Translations under genes and position numbers: made by a program
Notes under the pieces: model-generated
What the model was told of the DNA's origin: nothing
Databases searched by the model: none
What the model saw: the letters and a program-made list of their open reading frames with translations, nothing else
Shown: positions 34,437-45,951 of the stretch, in pieces
Position numbering within the stretch: the first letter of the stretch is position 1
Layout of the letters: every line of letters begins with the position of its first letter
Assembly (NCBI GenBank): GCA_019454045.1
Contig: SKCR01041636.1
Coordinates: 1 to 64,000 of the forward strand
Direction of reading: 5' to 3'
DNA: 64,000 nt
Source of the DNA: Zanthoxylum bungeanum
Lineage: Eukaryota; Streptophyta; Magnoliopsida; Sapindales; Rutaceae

Positions 34437-36300
34437 AGAGAATCGGCCCCAAAATAATGTCTTGTAATGTTTGTGATTTGTGCTTTAGTTAACCGTGTCT
34501 ACAGTGGGTTGAAGTGGTTTAATCAAATGCATTATTAAAGCTAGGTAATGGTTTGGTGTCTTCATTCATTCACTACCTTTCTATAAGGAAAAGCTGTGAA
34601 GGCATCTAAATAATCATTACCCGCAGCTCACTGTGACAAACTAATTTGGAGGAGTTGTTGTTTATTCCTATCACCAAGGCGATAAGAGCCTAAGAGGCTT
34701 GGGTATTTAAGAAGTTCGCTCCACCCTCCCTCTGGGCAATCTTCAATAGGAAATCTTTTTGACAGTCAGTCATGCACCATAACTCGTTGGCACGTACCTT
34801 AAGGTATAAAAAAGGTGCGCTCACTTGGTCACTCGAACCCTTGAGTGGGGAGTCCTAGTTGTGGGCAATCCTTCGTCAGCATGAGCCTTTGTCTACTCCT
34901 ATAAACCCACATATGAACCATAGTTGTATGATCATAGAAATTATCTCTTATATGCTTGTGTTTGGGACCATCGTCATTTGGATTTAGTTGGACCTTTTGT
35001 CATGAGGTATGGACTTGTTGGGCCATTTAAACTGGGAGAGTTCGTGTCTTATGAGAATTGGGCCAAAATCTTCTAAAATGCCCGATGGGCCATTTTGTGT
35101 TTAGGCCCCTTATCATTTGAAATTGTTTAGCCATGTTATCGCAAAAGTGTAAACCTGTTGGGCCTTTTTCAACTGGGACAAGTTTTCACACCTCGCAATA
35201 GTATGATTGAATGCTTTAAAATGGTAATGGGCCGACTTATATATTCCATGCATCGAACGTATTTCATGCATCTCATGCATACACGTATCATGTTAACCCA
35301 TGTGTCTTAAAAGCCATCAAAGATATCCGTTGGGTTAGAAAAAAAAAAGATTTGTCAATATGAGTTTAACAAACATGGATGTCGAGAAAATGAAGCCGAG
35401 AAACAAAAAAATTTACAGCAAGGATAAAAAGACCATGGTGGGTACAAAAATTTAAAAAAAAAAAAGAAAAAAAAAATTTGTTTGTTTTTAATCCTTAATA
35501 GTGAAGCATATGTCCGATGATGAAATTGTTTGCTTCAGGGTGAAACCTTAGAAACGATAAGTGCGAGATGTACTCTCATCCGATATTTTGAGTAGTTGAT
35601 CTTGACTAGACTTGCGAGCACTTAATTAGAGGATCTTAGCAGTGGAAGCTTGAGTAGTCGGCGAGATGACTAGTTGAAGAGATGGTGGATCGGTGAATGA
35701 CCGTTTGCCTAGATGTCCATCCTGGTTTACTTATGTTACGATATATGATATGGTTGGAAACGAAGAAAAAAGAAAAAATAGACCACTTATAACCGATAAG
35801 CATGAAGCTACCCATTGGCGAGTATTAGGACCACCATGAGGAGAAATGCTACCTTAAAGGGTAGGTGCGTCAGAAAAAGAGAAAGAAAGAAAAGAAAAGA
35901 AAAAGAAAAAAGAAAGTTCAAAAGAAAAGAAAGAAAAAAAGAGACGAAAGAAGAGAGAAGAAAACCATATCATGTTGAGTACGAAGAAGTAATCACAGAG
36001 TATGATCAAGACATCTAGGTTGGTTAGACCCACCGATCCAATTCTCCAAGACAGAATCATCGAGTTGGCTTACTTAAGGATTAAACTGCGACAGAGCCTT
36101 GGCGCACACACACTAGGAGTCAAGTTCAGATCACGCACTCAAACGGTCGGATTTGAGTATATTAAGTACTTTGAAGGTTCTTTGGTTTCGACGCGAAGCA
36201 TCCGTTGAGGACGAAAATATGTTTAGCTATCAGGACTATCTCGTGAGAGGCAATACAGCATGTTGATATGCGACATCACATCAGAATCAATCATGAAAAT
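34437..36300 (+). other. Non-coding leader and purine tract of copy C
   Basis: Collinear with 25426-27299 and includes the same poly-A stretch (about 35450-35477) and A/G-only tract (35870-35965). No gene. Confidence 0.75.
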
Positions 36301-36302
36301 GG

Positions 36303-36625
36303 AGCATGGGGCGAGGCCCACATCAGTGTCAGTCTCGGGCAAGGCCCATATCAGTGTCAGTTTGGGGTGAGGCCGCATCAGTATCAGTCTGTGGGCGAGG
36401 CCCACATCGGTATCAGTCTGGGGGCGAGGCCCACATCGACATCAGTTTGGGGGCGAGGCCCACATCGACATCAGTTTGGGGGCGAGGCCCACATCAGTAT
36501 CAGTCTGGGGGCGAGGCCCACATCGGTATCAGTTTAGGGGCGAGGCCCAAATCAGTATCAGTTTAAGGGCGACGCCCACATCAGTATCAGTTTGGGGGCG
36601 AGGCCCACATCAGAATCATCATCAG
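36303..36625 (+). repeat. GC-rich minisatellite, eleven units
   Basis: Same unit as at 27300. One unit with 'catcgacatcagtttgg' is present twice in a row here where copy B has a single damaged unit, so a recent unit duplication or loss has occurred. Confidence 0.92.
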
Positions 36626-37017
36626 TTTTTGGGGACGAGTCCCAGGGTCGAGGCCCAGATCATCAGCAGTTTTGGAATGTCACATCACATGATCTACTTT
36701 GGCCAAGTGCAAGCAACGAAGAACAAAAAGCTAAATCAAAACTGGGGGCAACCAATCTACCACCTCAAGAATAAGGGATTTATCGAGAACTTGAGCAATG
36801 AGACTAAAGGAAACTGAGTAATCACCAATAGAGATTCGACAGAAAGGAATTATGAGCAGGCCCAGTGGGCGATCAAAGATTTTTGCAGGCAAATGGCTCC
36901 AATGAGTAAAAGGAAAGCCTAAACAATCGGTATAGGAAATACATTCATGCATACACGTCACATGCACACAATTTTGTCTTGTTTTGTTCGCAGGGTTTGA
37001 AGAAAAGCGGCAAAGAC

Positions 37018-38080
37018 AAACAGTTAGGGAATAAAGCACACAATAAAACAGTTCGGGAACAAAGCCCACAATCAATTCAGTTCGGGAACAAAGCCCAGGG
37101 AACAAAGCCCATAATCAACAGTTCGGGAACAAAGCCCAGGGTATAAAGCCCATATTCAGTACAACTCGGGACAAAGCGCACAGCCAACACGGTTCGGGAA
37201 CAAAGCCGAGGGAATAAAGCCCACTCTCTACACAGCTCGGGAACAAAGCCCAGGGGATAAAACCCACTTTCACACAGCTTGGGAACAAAGCCCAGGGGAA
37301 TAAAGCCCTATCTTAACACAGTTCGGGAACAAAGCCCAGGGGAATAAAGCCCTATCTTAACACAGTTCGGGAACAAAGCCCAGGGGAATAAAGACCTATT
37401 TTAACACAGTTCGGGAACAAAGCCCAGGGGAATAAAGCCTTATCTTAAACACAGTTCGGGAACAAAGCCCAAGGGAATAAAGCCCTATCTTAACACAGTT
37501 CGGGAACAAAGCCCAGGGGAATAAATCCCACTTTCAACACAGCTCGGGAACAAAGCCCATAGGGAATAAAGCCCTATCTTAACACAGTTCGGGAAAAAAG
37601 CCTATGGGAATAAAGCCCTATCTTAACACAGTTCGGGAATAAAGCCTTATCTTAAACACTGTTCGGGAACAAAGCCCAGGGGAATAAAGCCATATCTTAA
37701 CACAGTTCGGGAGCAAAGCCCAGGGGAATAAAGCCCACTTTCAACACATCTCGGGAACAAAGCCCAGAGGAATAAAGCCCTATCTTAACATAGTTTGGGA
37801 ACAAAGCCTAGGGTAATAAAGCCCTATCTTAACATAGCTCGGGAATAAAGCCCGTGGAACAAAGCCCACTCTCAACACAGCTCGGAACAAAGCCCACTCT
37901 CAACACAGCTCGGGAATAAAGCCCTGGGGAACAAAGCCCACAATCTACACAGTTCGGAAACAAAGCCCACTCTCAACACAGTTTGGGAATAAAGCCCAGG
38001 GGAATAAAGCCATCTCTCAACACAACTCTGGAACAAAGCCCATATTCAATACAGTTTGGGAACAAAGACCAAATGTCAAA
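37018..38080 (+). repeat. 44-bp minisatellite array, copy C
   Basis: About 24 units by length; variants at its end pair with copy B. Confidence 0.93.
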
Positions 38081-38204
38081 GCATCTCAGGATAACAAGTA
38101 ATTTAAGCAACAGCTGGCGAGCCATGTAAGTAAAAATGCATGCATAACTTTGATAGGATTGTCATTGTCACACACTGCACAAGTCCCATCAAAGTGGGGG
38201 CGAC

Positions 38205-39196
38205 TGTAGGCACTGCATTTTTGCATATAAGTCCCGATGATGAGTCTCACAAGGAGACACTACCTCTTTAATTGTGGAAGTCGCGGGAAACGGACGTCGG
38301 AAGGGAAGAGTCAAATTGACATATTTTTGGAATAATTCATTTGTTTATGCTTCGAGTTTGATAGTTGGACCTCCGTTTTAAAACATACCCTTAGCCCAAA
38401 TCCCCACAAACCACACACCAAGCCCACACATCACCAAACCAAACACCCAAACCTACCAAAATGGACCAAACTCACGCCCAGCCACTCTAAGTCACCCCAT
38501 TAGCCTTCCAATTAAACAAAACACACATTAAACACATGCTGAAATCAAGACAAATCACATTCCCTAATTAAAAGATACAAATCAAATCTCATCAAATAGT
38601 TTCCTAATCCACTTAAATTACATTCCCTAATTAAAATATACAAATCAAATAATATCCTTAACCAAAAGAGAAGAAATCAAATCAAATTTAAAGATATTCC
38701 AAATTAAAAGATATCCCCATAAATGCACAAATCCTTTCCTTATTCACACAAGGATTACCCCTCATTTGCCTATAAAAAGAACCCTTAACCCAACCTTAGA
38801 ACCCCTAGCTCATTCACACACAAAAAAAACCAAGCAGAAAATCATTGCCCATTGTCGTCCAACACTCATAAACCCCCCTATTTGCCGTGAAAAATAACCA
38901 AAGTCTGTCCCTTCAACGCACAAAGCCACCTCTTCACGTTACTGCCCCAATCTTCATGCAAGACTACAACCTAAAATCCCCTTCATCGCGCAAGACCACA
39001 ACCATAAATCTGCCCATATACTCACGCCTGAAACAGCCTCACACTCACCGAGCAAACAGCCCATCGAATAACTCTGAAATCACCGTAAAAAACCCCCTGA
39101 AACAGTCCAGAATTTGCCCCAAAACTGCACCAACAACAGCCCCAAAACAGTGACAAAACACAGCCCCATCACCCTCCAAAATCACAAAAAACCGTC
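38205..39196 (+). repeat. LTR type b, truncated (fourth of chain)
   Basis: It starts TGTAGGCACTGC after the PPT and follows the LTR at 29155 closely (same 'gtcgcgggaaacgg' and 'aaccccctgaaa' words) until 39196, about half the LTR length. Confidence 0.9.
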
Positions 39197-40481
39197 ATGT
39201 TTGTGCAATATATCAGTTTATTAAAGTGGAACACGAAAATATGCAAAAGCCTCTTCGGATGGTTAGATACAAACACCCAAAATAATCCAATTAACTATAT
39301 TCCTATGTTAATTAAGAAACTTTGAATTCATTAAGTTTAAGTTCCAATTATGGCTACCCCTACCCACAGGTATATTTCTATCCTGTAAGAAAATCTACCT
39401 AAGAGACATTTACCCCAAGGTGAGATCGAGAGCTATTGAGTCTGAAGGTAAACCTAAAATCCTTTTTCCAAGTTCATTTTAAGTTTACCAAATCAATCTT
39501 ATTAATGGCCAGTTAACAAGAAGCATTAAGACTAAGGCTCAATAAATAAACCAATATATTACCCAAGACATAAAATAACCACTTATAAACCGTGATATTG
39601 GAATTCATATCTAGGATTATTAAAAACATAAATAAAGAAAATGACAAAAATAAAACTTGGAAATTAAAAAGATAAAATTAACAATAAAATAAAATATTGG
39701 GGTTAGATGATCCACTTATATTACTTCTAATTTAGAAATCTCTCTTATAATATATAAACTTGCATGACATTACCAACCGACCATATTATAACTAAGGCAG
39801 ATTAATCTAAATTATAATAATAAAAGCTTTACCTTCCACCCCAGCATAAGGAGTTACCTCCTCAAAATTTAAGTAAAATAAAAAAGATATATTGCTTAAA
39901 ATTAAAATTAAATACAAGAAAGCTGTAAATAAATAAACAATATACAATCTTCTTAGTATTCTTAAATAAATCCCCAGAAGAAGGTATGAAATTTCAAATG
40001 AATTCTTAAATAAATACCTCATCATAATTTCAAATGAAGCTTTACCTTACGCGTTGCGACGTGCAGTTGATCTTTGACGCGTGTACGTGACTTTCACGAG
40101 ATGATAACACGTGGCTGTCGGCAGAATTATTGGCTCGGCATCGCGACGCGTGAAGTCTTGTGCGTCGTGATAATGACGTCATGCTGAAGTAAGGAATGAC
40201 CCATGGTGTCGGAAGGCTGAATTATTGTGCTGACATCATGATGACAAGTGTCGACAGAACAGTGACTGTGGCACGCCGCGACGCGTGAAATGATAATTTT
40301 GCCTTTTTGTCCGTTTTTCTCTGTTTTGGCCCCGATTAGATTCCAGTGAGTCCTGAAACCTTATTTATCTACAAAATACACAAACCACATCAAAATATTC
40401 ACAAAACTCAAGAAACTATACAAAATATTAAGTAAAACGGGCGGTAAATAGTGATATATTTCTCGCTTGTCAGTAGCCATA
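39197..40481. repeat. Unassigned repeat fragment, shared with 53.98-54.45 kb
   Basis: AT-rich DNA without coding sense. A block around 39675-39845 ('aaaatattggggtta', 'gatccactt', 'tagaaatctc', 'tataatatataaa', 'gattaatctaaa') matches 54015-54425 in the same orientation, so both are copies of one repeat. A GC-rich stretch at 40045-40280 has many 'gcgacgcgtg'-type words. Probably LTR or leader pieces of an unidentified element. Confidence 0.5.
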
Positions 40482-42409
40482 GCTCTAAGCATTCATTTAG
40501 AGTTCCAAACTCTAATTTTATGTCTATATCTAACATAAATATTTTGACCCAATTACAAGCATATTGTGTTTATACTTCCAAAGCATCTTAACACAATTAA
40601 TTATCCTAATTTCAACATTATGTATCTAATACATAATTTATCACTATATGTCTCACTTATGAAAAACTCACGAATGAAAAACATAGCTTTTAAAGAAGAT
40701 CAAACTTGCCTAGCAAGGTTGATTTAAAGATCCAATCTACTTCTCCTTGTTAAGATATTGTGGAGAAAATCCAAAGTTAACAAGCTTGACTCCAAGATCC
40801 AATCTTCATTCCAATAATAGCAAGCTAAACTCCAAGATCCAATCTTGATTTCTCCTAACTTAAATGTTGTAGAGATCTCACAAAGCTTCTCTAAACACTT
40901 CTCTAACTTAGGCTAATTTCTCTAATCTTGCTTGTATTTAGTTTTCTCAATCTTTTGCTTTGCTTAATTAAAAGCTTCCTAAAACTTGCTATTTATAGCA
41001 AAACTTAGGCAATTTTACATTAATAAAAGTTGATTTATGTGTGCTTAATCTAATTTGTCCAAATATATATAATTAGGTGTGACTAATCTCCATTGTCTAC
41101 CATTTTGATTTAATTCAATTAAATCAAGACAAGGATTAGGAAATGAATTATTTCAATGTTTTCCACTTTAATTTAATTCAATTAAATCAAACCAAAATCA
41201 CCTATTATTACATACTTACAATTACCATAATATCCTCAAATGGTAGAGATAATTATGATTTTATAATTAAGCCATTGTGTAATTATTGAATTAATCCAAT
41301 CAGGTCAAAGTAAATAATCAATGTTATCCAATAACACTTGATTATCTTGGTTGATAATTATAATATCGAATATTATCTTTTATTAAAATTAATCAGCTAC
41401 CAAAGTGCTCAACGAGTACACTTCATATTGGGACTCTCTAAGTTCAGACACGTTCATCATATAAGCCTAGCTCATATATACGCAATTCAGCCACCTCTGA
41501 ATTCGCGAAGAACACGAATGACCTTTCTGAACTATACAAGTCAAGGTTATCACATATGTTTAACAATCCCTCCATCGTAGGTTATCCGAGTTGTACTTAG
41601 AAAACATAGGATACACCGTCAAGGTTCTGAGACGCACATCTCATGTCGACATGTCCACTATTCTTCATAACTGATGCGATCCACTGTAGGTGATCGGCTT
41701 TGGCCAAAGCTTTAAGAATCGTGACTTTACTTACATGGATACTTAAACCCCTTTATGGTACACATACGGGCAGACAGATCATATCTTGCTTCGCAATTGA
41801 TTAATGAGTACATCGGTCCACACCCAACGAATATCTAGAGGCCATACCATGAAAGGTTTCTAACATATATGGGATCAAAGTGTGGAGGATCTCACACAAA
41901 ATCAATGTTATCCTATAGTCAAAGGATTACATATGCTACTCGACTTGAGGAGATTCCTATTGACGGTGGTGTGTACTTCCAACTATTAGGAATCACATGT
42001 GAGTCATTTAATATTCGATCCAACCAATACCCACATGTCTATACGAGATTCCAAAACTCATGGTACATCGGGTTTAAATCATTGGAACTCCAATTCTAAT
42101 ATACGACATGTGCTAGTCTTTTAGGTTATAGGAATTCGACCCTATTCCAAAACCAATTACTAGGATTATATACTTTAAGAATAATTTACAATAGTAATAC
42201 TTATCTCAATGTTGGACCATCTAGAGTCCAGTATTACTGCAAGACTATTTTAAGATCGATGTCATTCTTAGTATATCTATACATCAATCTAATACGCATA
42301 AAACAATACCATTAATAAGGTACAAAATGAAAATGTAGTTATTTTCGTAATAAATAATAAAATGTACAATACATCATTCAGATTGGCGCTCCAATGACCT
42401 AATCCAACA
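40482..42409 (-). repeat. LTR-like unit of 1.9 kb (copy 1)
   Basis: On the minus strand it starts TGTTGGATTAGG at 42409 and runs to about 40482. It is homologous along its length to 61712-63541 in inverted orientation, where the start reads TGATGGAGTTGG. Both contain the same stretch of open frame (41869-42099 here; reading SYSQRITYATRLEEIPID), which is not a known domain and is probably LTR sequence. Its right end abuts the Tat integrase fragment precisely. The left end is uncertain, because similarity to the other copy stops at 'tagccatagctc'. Confidence 0.65.
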
Positions 42410-42412
42410 CAT

Positions 42413-42720
42413 CTACCATCCATCACAGACATGAGCCACCTCAGTCCTGTCATGAGGCATTGTAGGCCAATAGTAGCATTGCCAGAGCGCCTTATTAGCG
42501 ATCGACCTTCCTCTATCGTGTCTCCCACATATGCCTTTATGGATCTCCTTTAGGATATAACTACCATCATTAGGTCCAAGACACCACAGATACGGCATCA
42601 TGTACTCTTTTATGTATAGAACATCGTCTATGAGACATAAATGGCCGTTGTTATACTTCACCTTTCTCACATCCTTTTTTCCTCAAGTAACTCCTCATAC
42701 TCTTGATATCTCTTGATCGA
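42413..42720 (-). pseudogene. Ty3/gypsy Tat-type integrase zinc-finger remnant
   Basis: The open piece 42413-42670 reads PYLWCLGPNDGSYILKEIH, then GICGRHDRGRSIANKALW and CYYWPTM. This is the HHCC zinc-binding start of a gypsy integrase as found in Tat-group elements (LRCLGPEEA...EIHEGICGNH...GYYWPTM, recalled). The sequence ends at the second cysteine pair where the LTR-like unit begins, so the catalytic core is missing. Confidence 0.85.
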
Positions 42721-42879
42721 GTCCATCTAAGTCGATTTGTCTTCTGCTTCTACTTCCATCATGTTTATATCACCCACATTCTTCGGCTCGAGGATTTCCA
42801 AAGGTATAGCCTATGGAATGTTGGAATTGATTGATGAGGCCAACAGAGCCAGTGAATCCAAAAATTGGTTGCTGTCCCG

Positions 42880-43215
42880 AACTATCTGTTCGAATGTGAC
42901 ATTTTCCATCCCTTCAAGCAGTTTCTTCACCTTCCTAAGGTAAGCTATCCTATTGGGCTCCCTAGCCTAGAGCCCATCATTCATTTGCTAGACAGCCAAC
43001 TACGAGTAACGTTTCACCACCACATCTCTTATCCATTCGCATCACGTAATATCAAGCCGATCAGGATTACCTCATACTCTGCTTCATTATTAGTGGCCTC
43101 AAATGTGAATATCAACGCATAGCTCATCTCTATATCTTGCCCATTACTAATGGTGATACCAACCCCACAACCCTGGGAACTAACCGACTCGTCCATATAT
43201 AAATCTTATTTCTCA
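42880..43215 (-). pseudogene. Second RNase H (archaeal-like) of Tat-clade element
   Basis: Minus-strand reading gives LYMDESVSSQGCGVGITI, then FEATNNEAEYEVILIGL. The aspartate in the first line and the glutamate in the NNEAEYE line are RNase H catalytic positions. An additional RNase H of this kind after the normal one is a mark of the Tat clade (established for Ogre/Tat elements). Stops follow downstream, but a line near VRDSNQFLDSLALLASSIN still matches the linker before integrase. Confidence 0.82.
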
Positions 43216-43329
43216 TATTCTTCCCTAACTACCGACACATGTAGTTCCGTGAATTTCGTCATGCCCAATGTTTGCCCCTTGATGGATACCCGAGGTGGAT
43301 AACAGATATCATATTCACTAAGCTCTAAT

Positions 43330-43960
43330 GATCATTTCATAAGATGGCCTGATGTTTCTATTTTGTGCAAGATTTTCCTAAAAAGATAGTCGGGGTTTAC
43401 CCTGATGAGGTTTGCTTGAAAATAAGGGCGTAGCTTTCTAGCCACTATAACTAGTGACAGGGCCATCAATTTATGGGAAATGTACCTAGTTTTTATGTCT
43501 AACAATGCCTTGCTAGAGTAGTATACTGGCTTCTGCACACTATCTATTTCTTGTACTAAAACTGAACTTACTGCGTGTGGTGAAATAACTAAGTATATAA
43601 ATAATTTATCACCCGGAATTTGCTTTGCCAGAAGTCGAGCTCGGATCAGATACTCATTAAGCTACTGAAATCCATCCTTGCATTCACTAGTCCATGCTAG
43701 TTCCTTTTTTGCCTTCTTTATAAATTGAAAGCAGACGTGGCATTTGTTGGTTGGTTTGGAAATAAACCGATTACGCACTACAACCCAACCAGTCAGACTT
43801 TGAATCTTCTTTACCATCTTTGGGGACTTCAAGTCTATAACTGCTTTCATATTCTGGGGATTTGCTTCGTTGATCTTCTAGGGATTTGCTTCAATGCACA
43901 TGGCACTGACCACATACCCCAGAAACTTTATCAAAGACATGCTAAACGCGTACTTCTCTA
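43330..43960 (-). pseudogene. Tat RNase H (first) and RT thumb remnant
   Basis: Pieces include KKAKKELAWTSECKDGFQ, AVSSVLVQEID and QKPVYYSSKALLDIKTRY, a typical gypsy RNase H order following RT. Between them frames are broken. The region just downstream of RT reads FLGYVVSAMCIEANP, then SLTG. Decayed. Confidence 0.85.
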
Positions 43961-43964
43961 GGTT

Positions 43965-44560
43965 CAACCTCATTTAATACTTCCTTAGGAGCTCGAAAGT
44001 CTCCCTAAGGTCCTTCAAATGATCCTCGAGCAATATTGATATCGTGATCATGTCATCTACATACACTTGCATGGTTTTACTAATGAAAGGCTTGAAGACC
44101 CGGTTGACCAGCCTTTGATATATTACCCCAGTATTTTTCAGCCCAAAAGACATTACGTTGTAGCATTAAATCCCATGGTCGGTCATAAAGACTGTCTTCT
44201 CCTAATCCTTGGGATACATCGTGATCTGGTTGTATTTCGAGAACACGTCCATAAAACTCAGGAGCCTGTGGTAGGCTGTTGGGTCCACTAGCTGATCAAT
44301 TTTACGTAGTGGGAACTATCATTAGGGCAAGCATTATTCAAGTCTGAAAAATCTACAAACATCATCCATTTTCCATTAGCCTTTTTCAAAAAGGCCATAT
44401 TCCAGCCTGCAATAACATATCCACTTCTACATGGATTGCCTCATACCGCTTCTGGTTAAAGTCATCCTTTTCTATTTCACCGCCACTAATCAATTGACAG
44501 ACAATGACTTATGACTTGGGGATCAATCCCAAGCATGTCATTATGAATCCCAATGAAAAC
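43965..44560 (-). pseudogene. Tat reverse transcriptase remnant
   Basis: The core reads YNVMSFGLKNTGVIYQRLVN and then TMQVYVDDM, with both catalytic aspartates in YVDD at 44052-44063. This matches the Tat consensus YNVMPFGLKNAGATYQRLVN (recalled). A stop interrupts the line about 25 residues later. The N-terminal fingers up to about 44560 are only partly readable. Confidence 0.88.
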
Positions 44561-44713
44561 ATCAGCATATTCCCTGAGGAATCCAATGAGCTCTGTTTTG
44601 ATGCTTTATTCCAGCCCGACCCCGACCTTCACTAACTTCTCTGAGCCATAAGTGCCATAATTTCCAAGTCCTCTCTCATTTATCCGCACTAGATACTCTC
44701 CTCAAGTCAGAGG

Positions 44714-45037
44714 TTAGTTGTCTCCACTTCCGCCAACCCTTCTTCCCCCGGTCTTGATGATCCAGGTATTTGGGCTTGTCCCAATGGTCATTATGAGTTG
44801 TGCCCGACCTAGAGGAACGACAGTTGGTCCCCATAACCAATAAATTGAGGTAGCAGCCTTTATCAAAGTGTTAAACTCTACATCCAACCCATCCAAGGCC
44901 TCATTTGATATAATGTCCACAATGCTCACTGGATCCACTAGTATCATGTCCATATTCGACCCACATATATTAACAGTGATTATAATCGCGTCATCGTAAG
45001 GATAGTTTACTCCCTGAATGTCCTCGTATGTGAACAC
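44714..45037 (-). pseudogene. Tat aspartic protease remnant
   Basis: An open piece of 107 residues reads YDDAIIITVNI, then MILVDPVSIVDIISNEALDG and VVPLGRAQLIMTIG. The D-P-V-S line stands where Tat proteases have D-T/G-G-S-S, so the aspartate is kept but the following Gly is changed. The position between gag and RT fits. Confidence 0.8.
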
Positions 45038-45059
45038 TATCTGAATAGGTTAGGATTTG

Positions 45060-45931
45060 TGTATTATCGGTGCCCTCTATTATTCAACACTTCGGGGCCT
45101 TTGACTCTATAATAGTTCTTCATGGCCCAGTTTGAATCTTACCAAAAAATAGTGGGTCCCCTAAGGTTAAAGGGAAGGGTTTATAAATCGACTCTACCAC
45201 CATACCCTGAATCTACATCAACAATACAAATATATCCATGTGTAACTTCTAGTCAGTATTTCCATTATAAACGTCAATTATGGCATGGTAAACCTTATTG
45301 GAGACTCTGCCTCCAAATCTTGTCTTCCCGTTCACATCATCATGCACCCATCTCTCGCCTTTTCATCTCCCAGTGAAACCAGTCCCTCCAATGGTTCTCG
45401 AAACTCTCTTTCCTTCTGCTAGAGAATTCCTCACAGTCCTCTATTCGATCATGATGCCTCATTTCTCATGGAGCTTTTCGTTCCTCATATTTGTAATGAC
45501 CCGAATCAGGTACCCTGAAATAGGGGTAATTATTAGATGACTCGGGTGTTCGACTGACATCATTCCTTTCCTGAGATGTATCTGAAGATGCCTCGCTGGC
45601 TACAACCACCGATCTCTCCCTCGTGATTTTCTTCTCATGGCCTCAAACTCCTTCTCTTAACCAACCATTCTTTTTCCGTTGGCAATCTCTTACCTTCTAT
45701 GGTTGGGACCCACGAGAGCTTGTTCTCCCGACCTCTTATCCAACATCTTGATTCTCTCTCACATGGTCTCCATGAAGGTTTGGGTAACTTCTATTTCTTT
45801 CTAGGCATTCTCTCATTCCTACCGTAAGCCCTCTTCCAACTTCCGCATCCATTATTCTGCTGATGCACCACCAGCTTTGTGGTCTCCATCTCTAGCCATT
45901 GCCTGATTGTGTTTGTTATTTTTATATCGTG
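45060..45931 (-). pseudogene. Tat gag remnant (poorly readable)
   Basis: The interval between PBS and protease must hold gag. Pieces such as KRSGEQALVGPNHRR and a glutamate-rich coiled-coil-like start near 45780-45850 agree with Tat gag N-termini, but stops are frequent and much of the interval cannot be matched. No start codon can be defended. Confidence 0.55.
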
Positions 45932-45949
45932 TCCCCACAGAAGGCACCA
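45932..45949 (-). other. Primer-binding site of Tat element
   Basis: Minus strand TGGTGCCTTCTGTGGGGA, two bases inside the LTR. It resembles the TGGCGCCGTCTGTGGGGA type PBS seen in many plant gypsy elements (recalled); I do not assign the tRNA. Confidence 0.7.
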
Positions 45950-45951
45950 AT

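Larger units (their letters stand above)
32421..39196 (+). mobile_element. Non-autonomous tRNA-Arg-primed LTR element (copy C, 3' truncated)
   Basis: LTR 32421-34414, PBS, 3.8-kb internal region and a 3' LTR cut short at 39196. It is collinear with and very similar to copy B, with eleven instead of ten GC-rich units. As in copy B, no gag-pol is present. The right end stops in the word 'aaccgtc', after which unrelated DNA starts. Confidence 0.87.

Noticed and set aside
41869..42099. Open frame shared with 61951-62205 as a conserved gene
   Set aside because: Its conservation matches that of the whole 1.9-kb unit on both sides. It has no known domain and ends differ between the copies.
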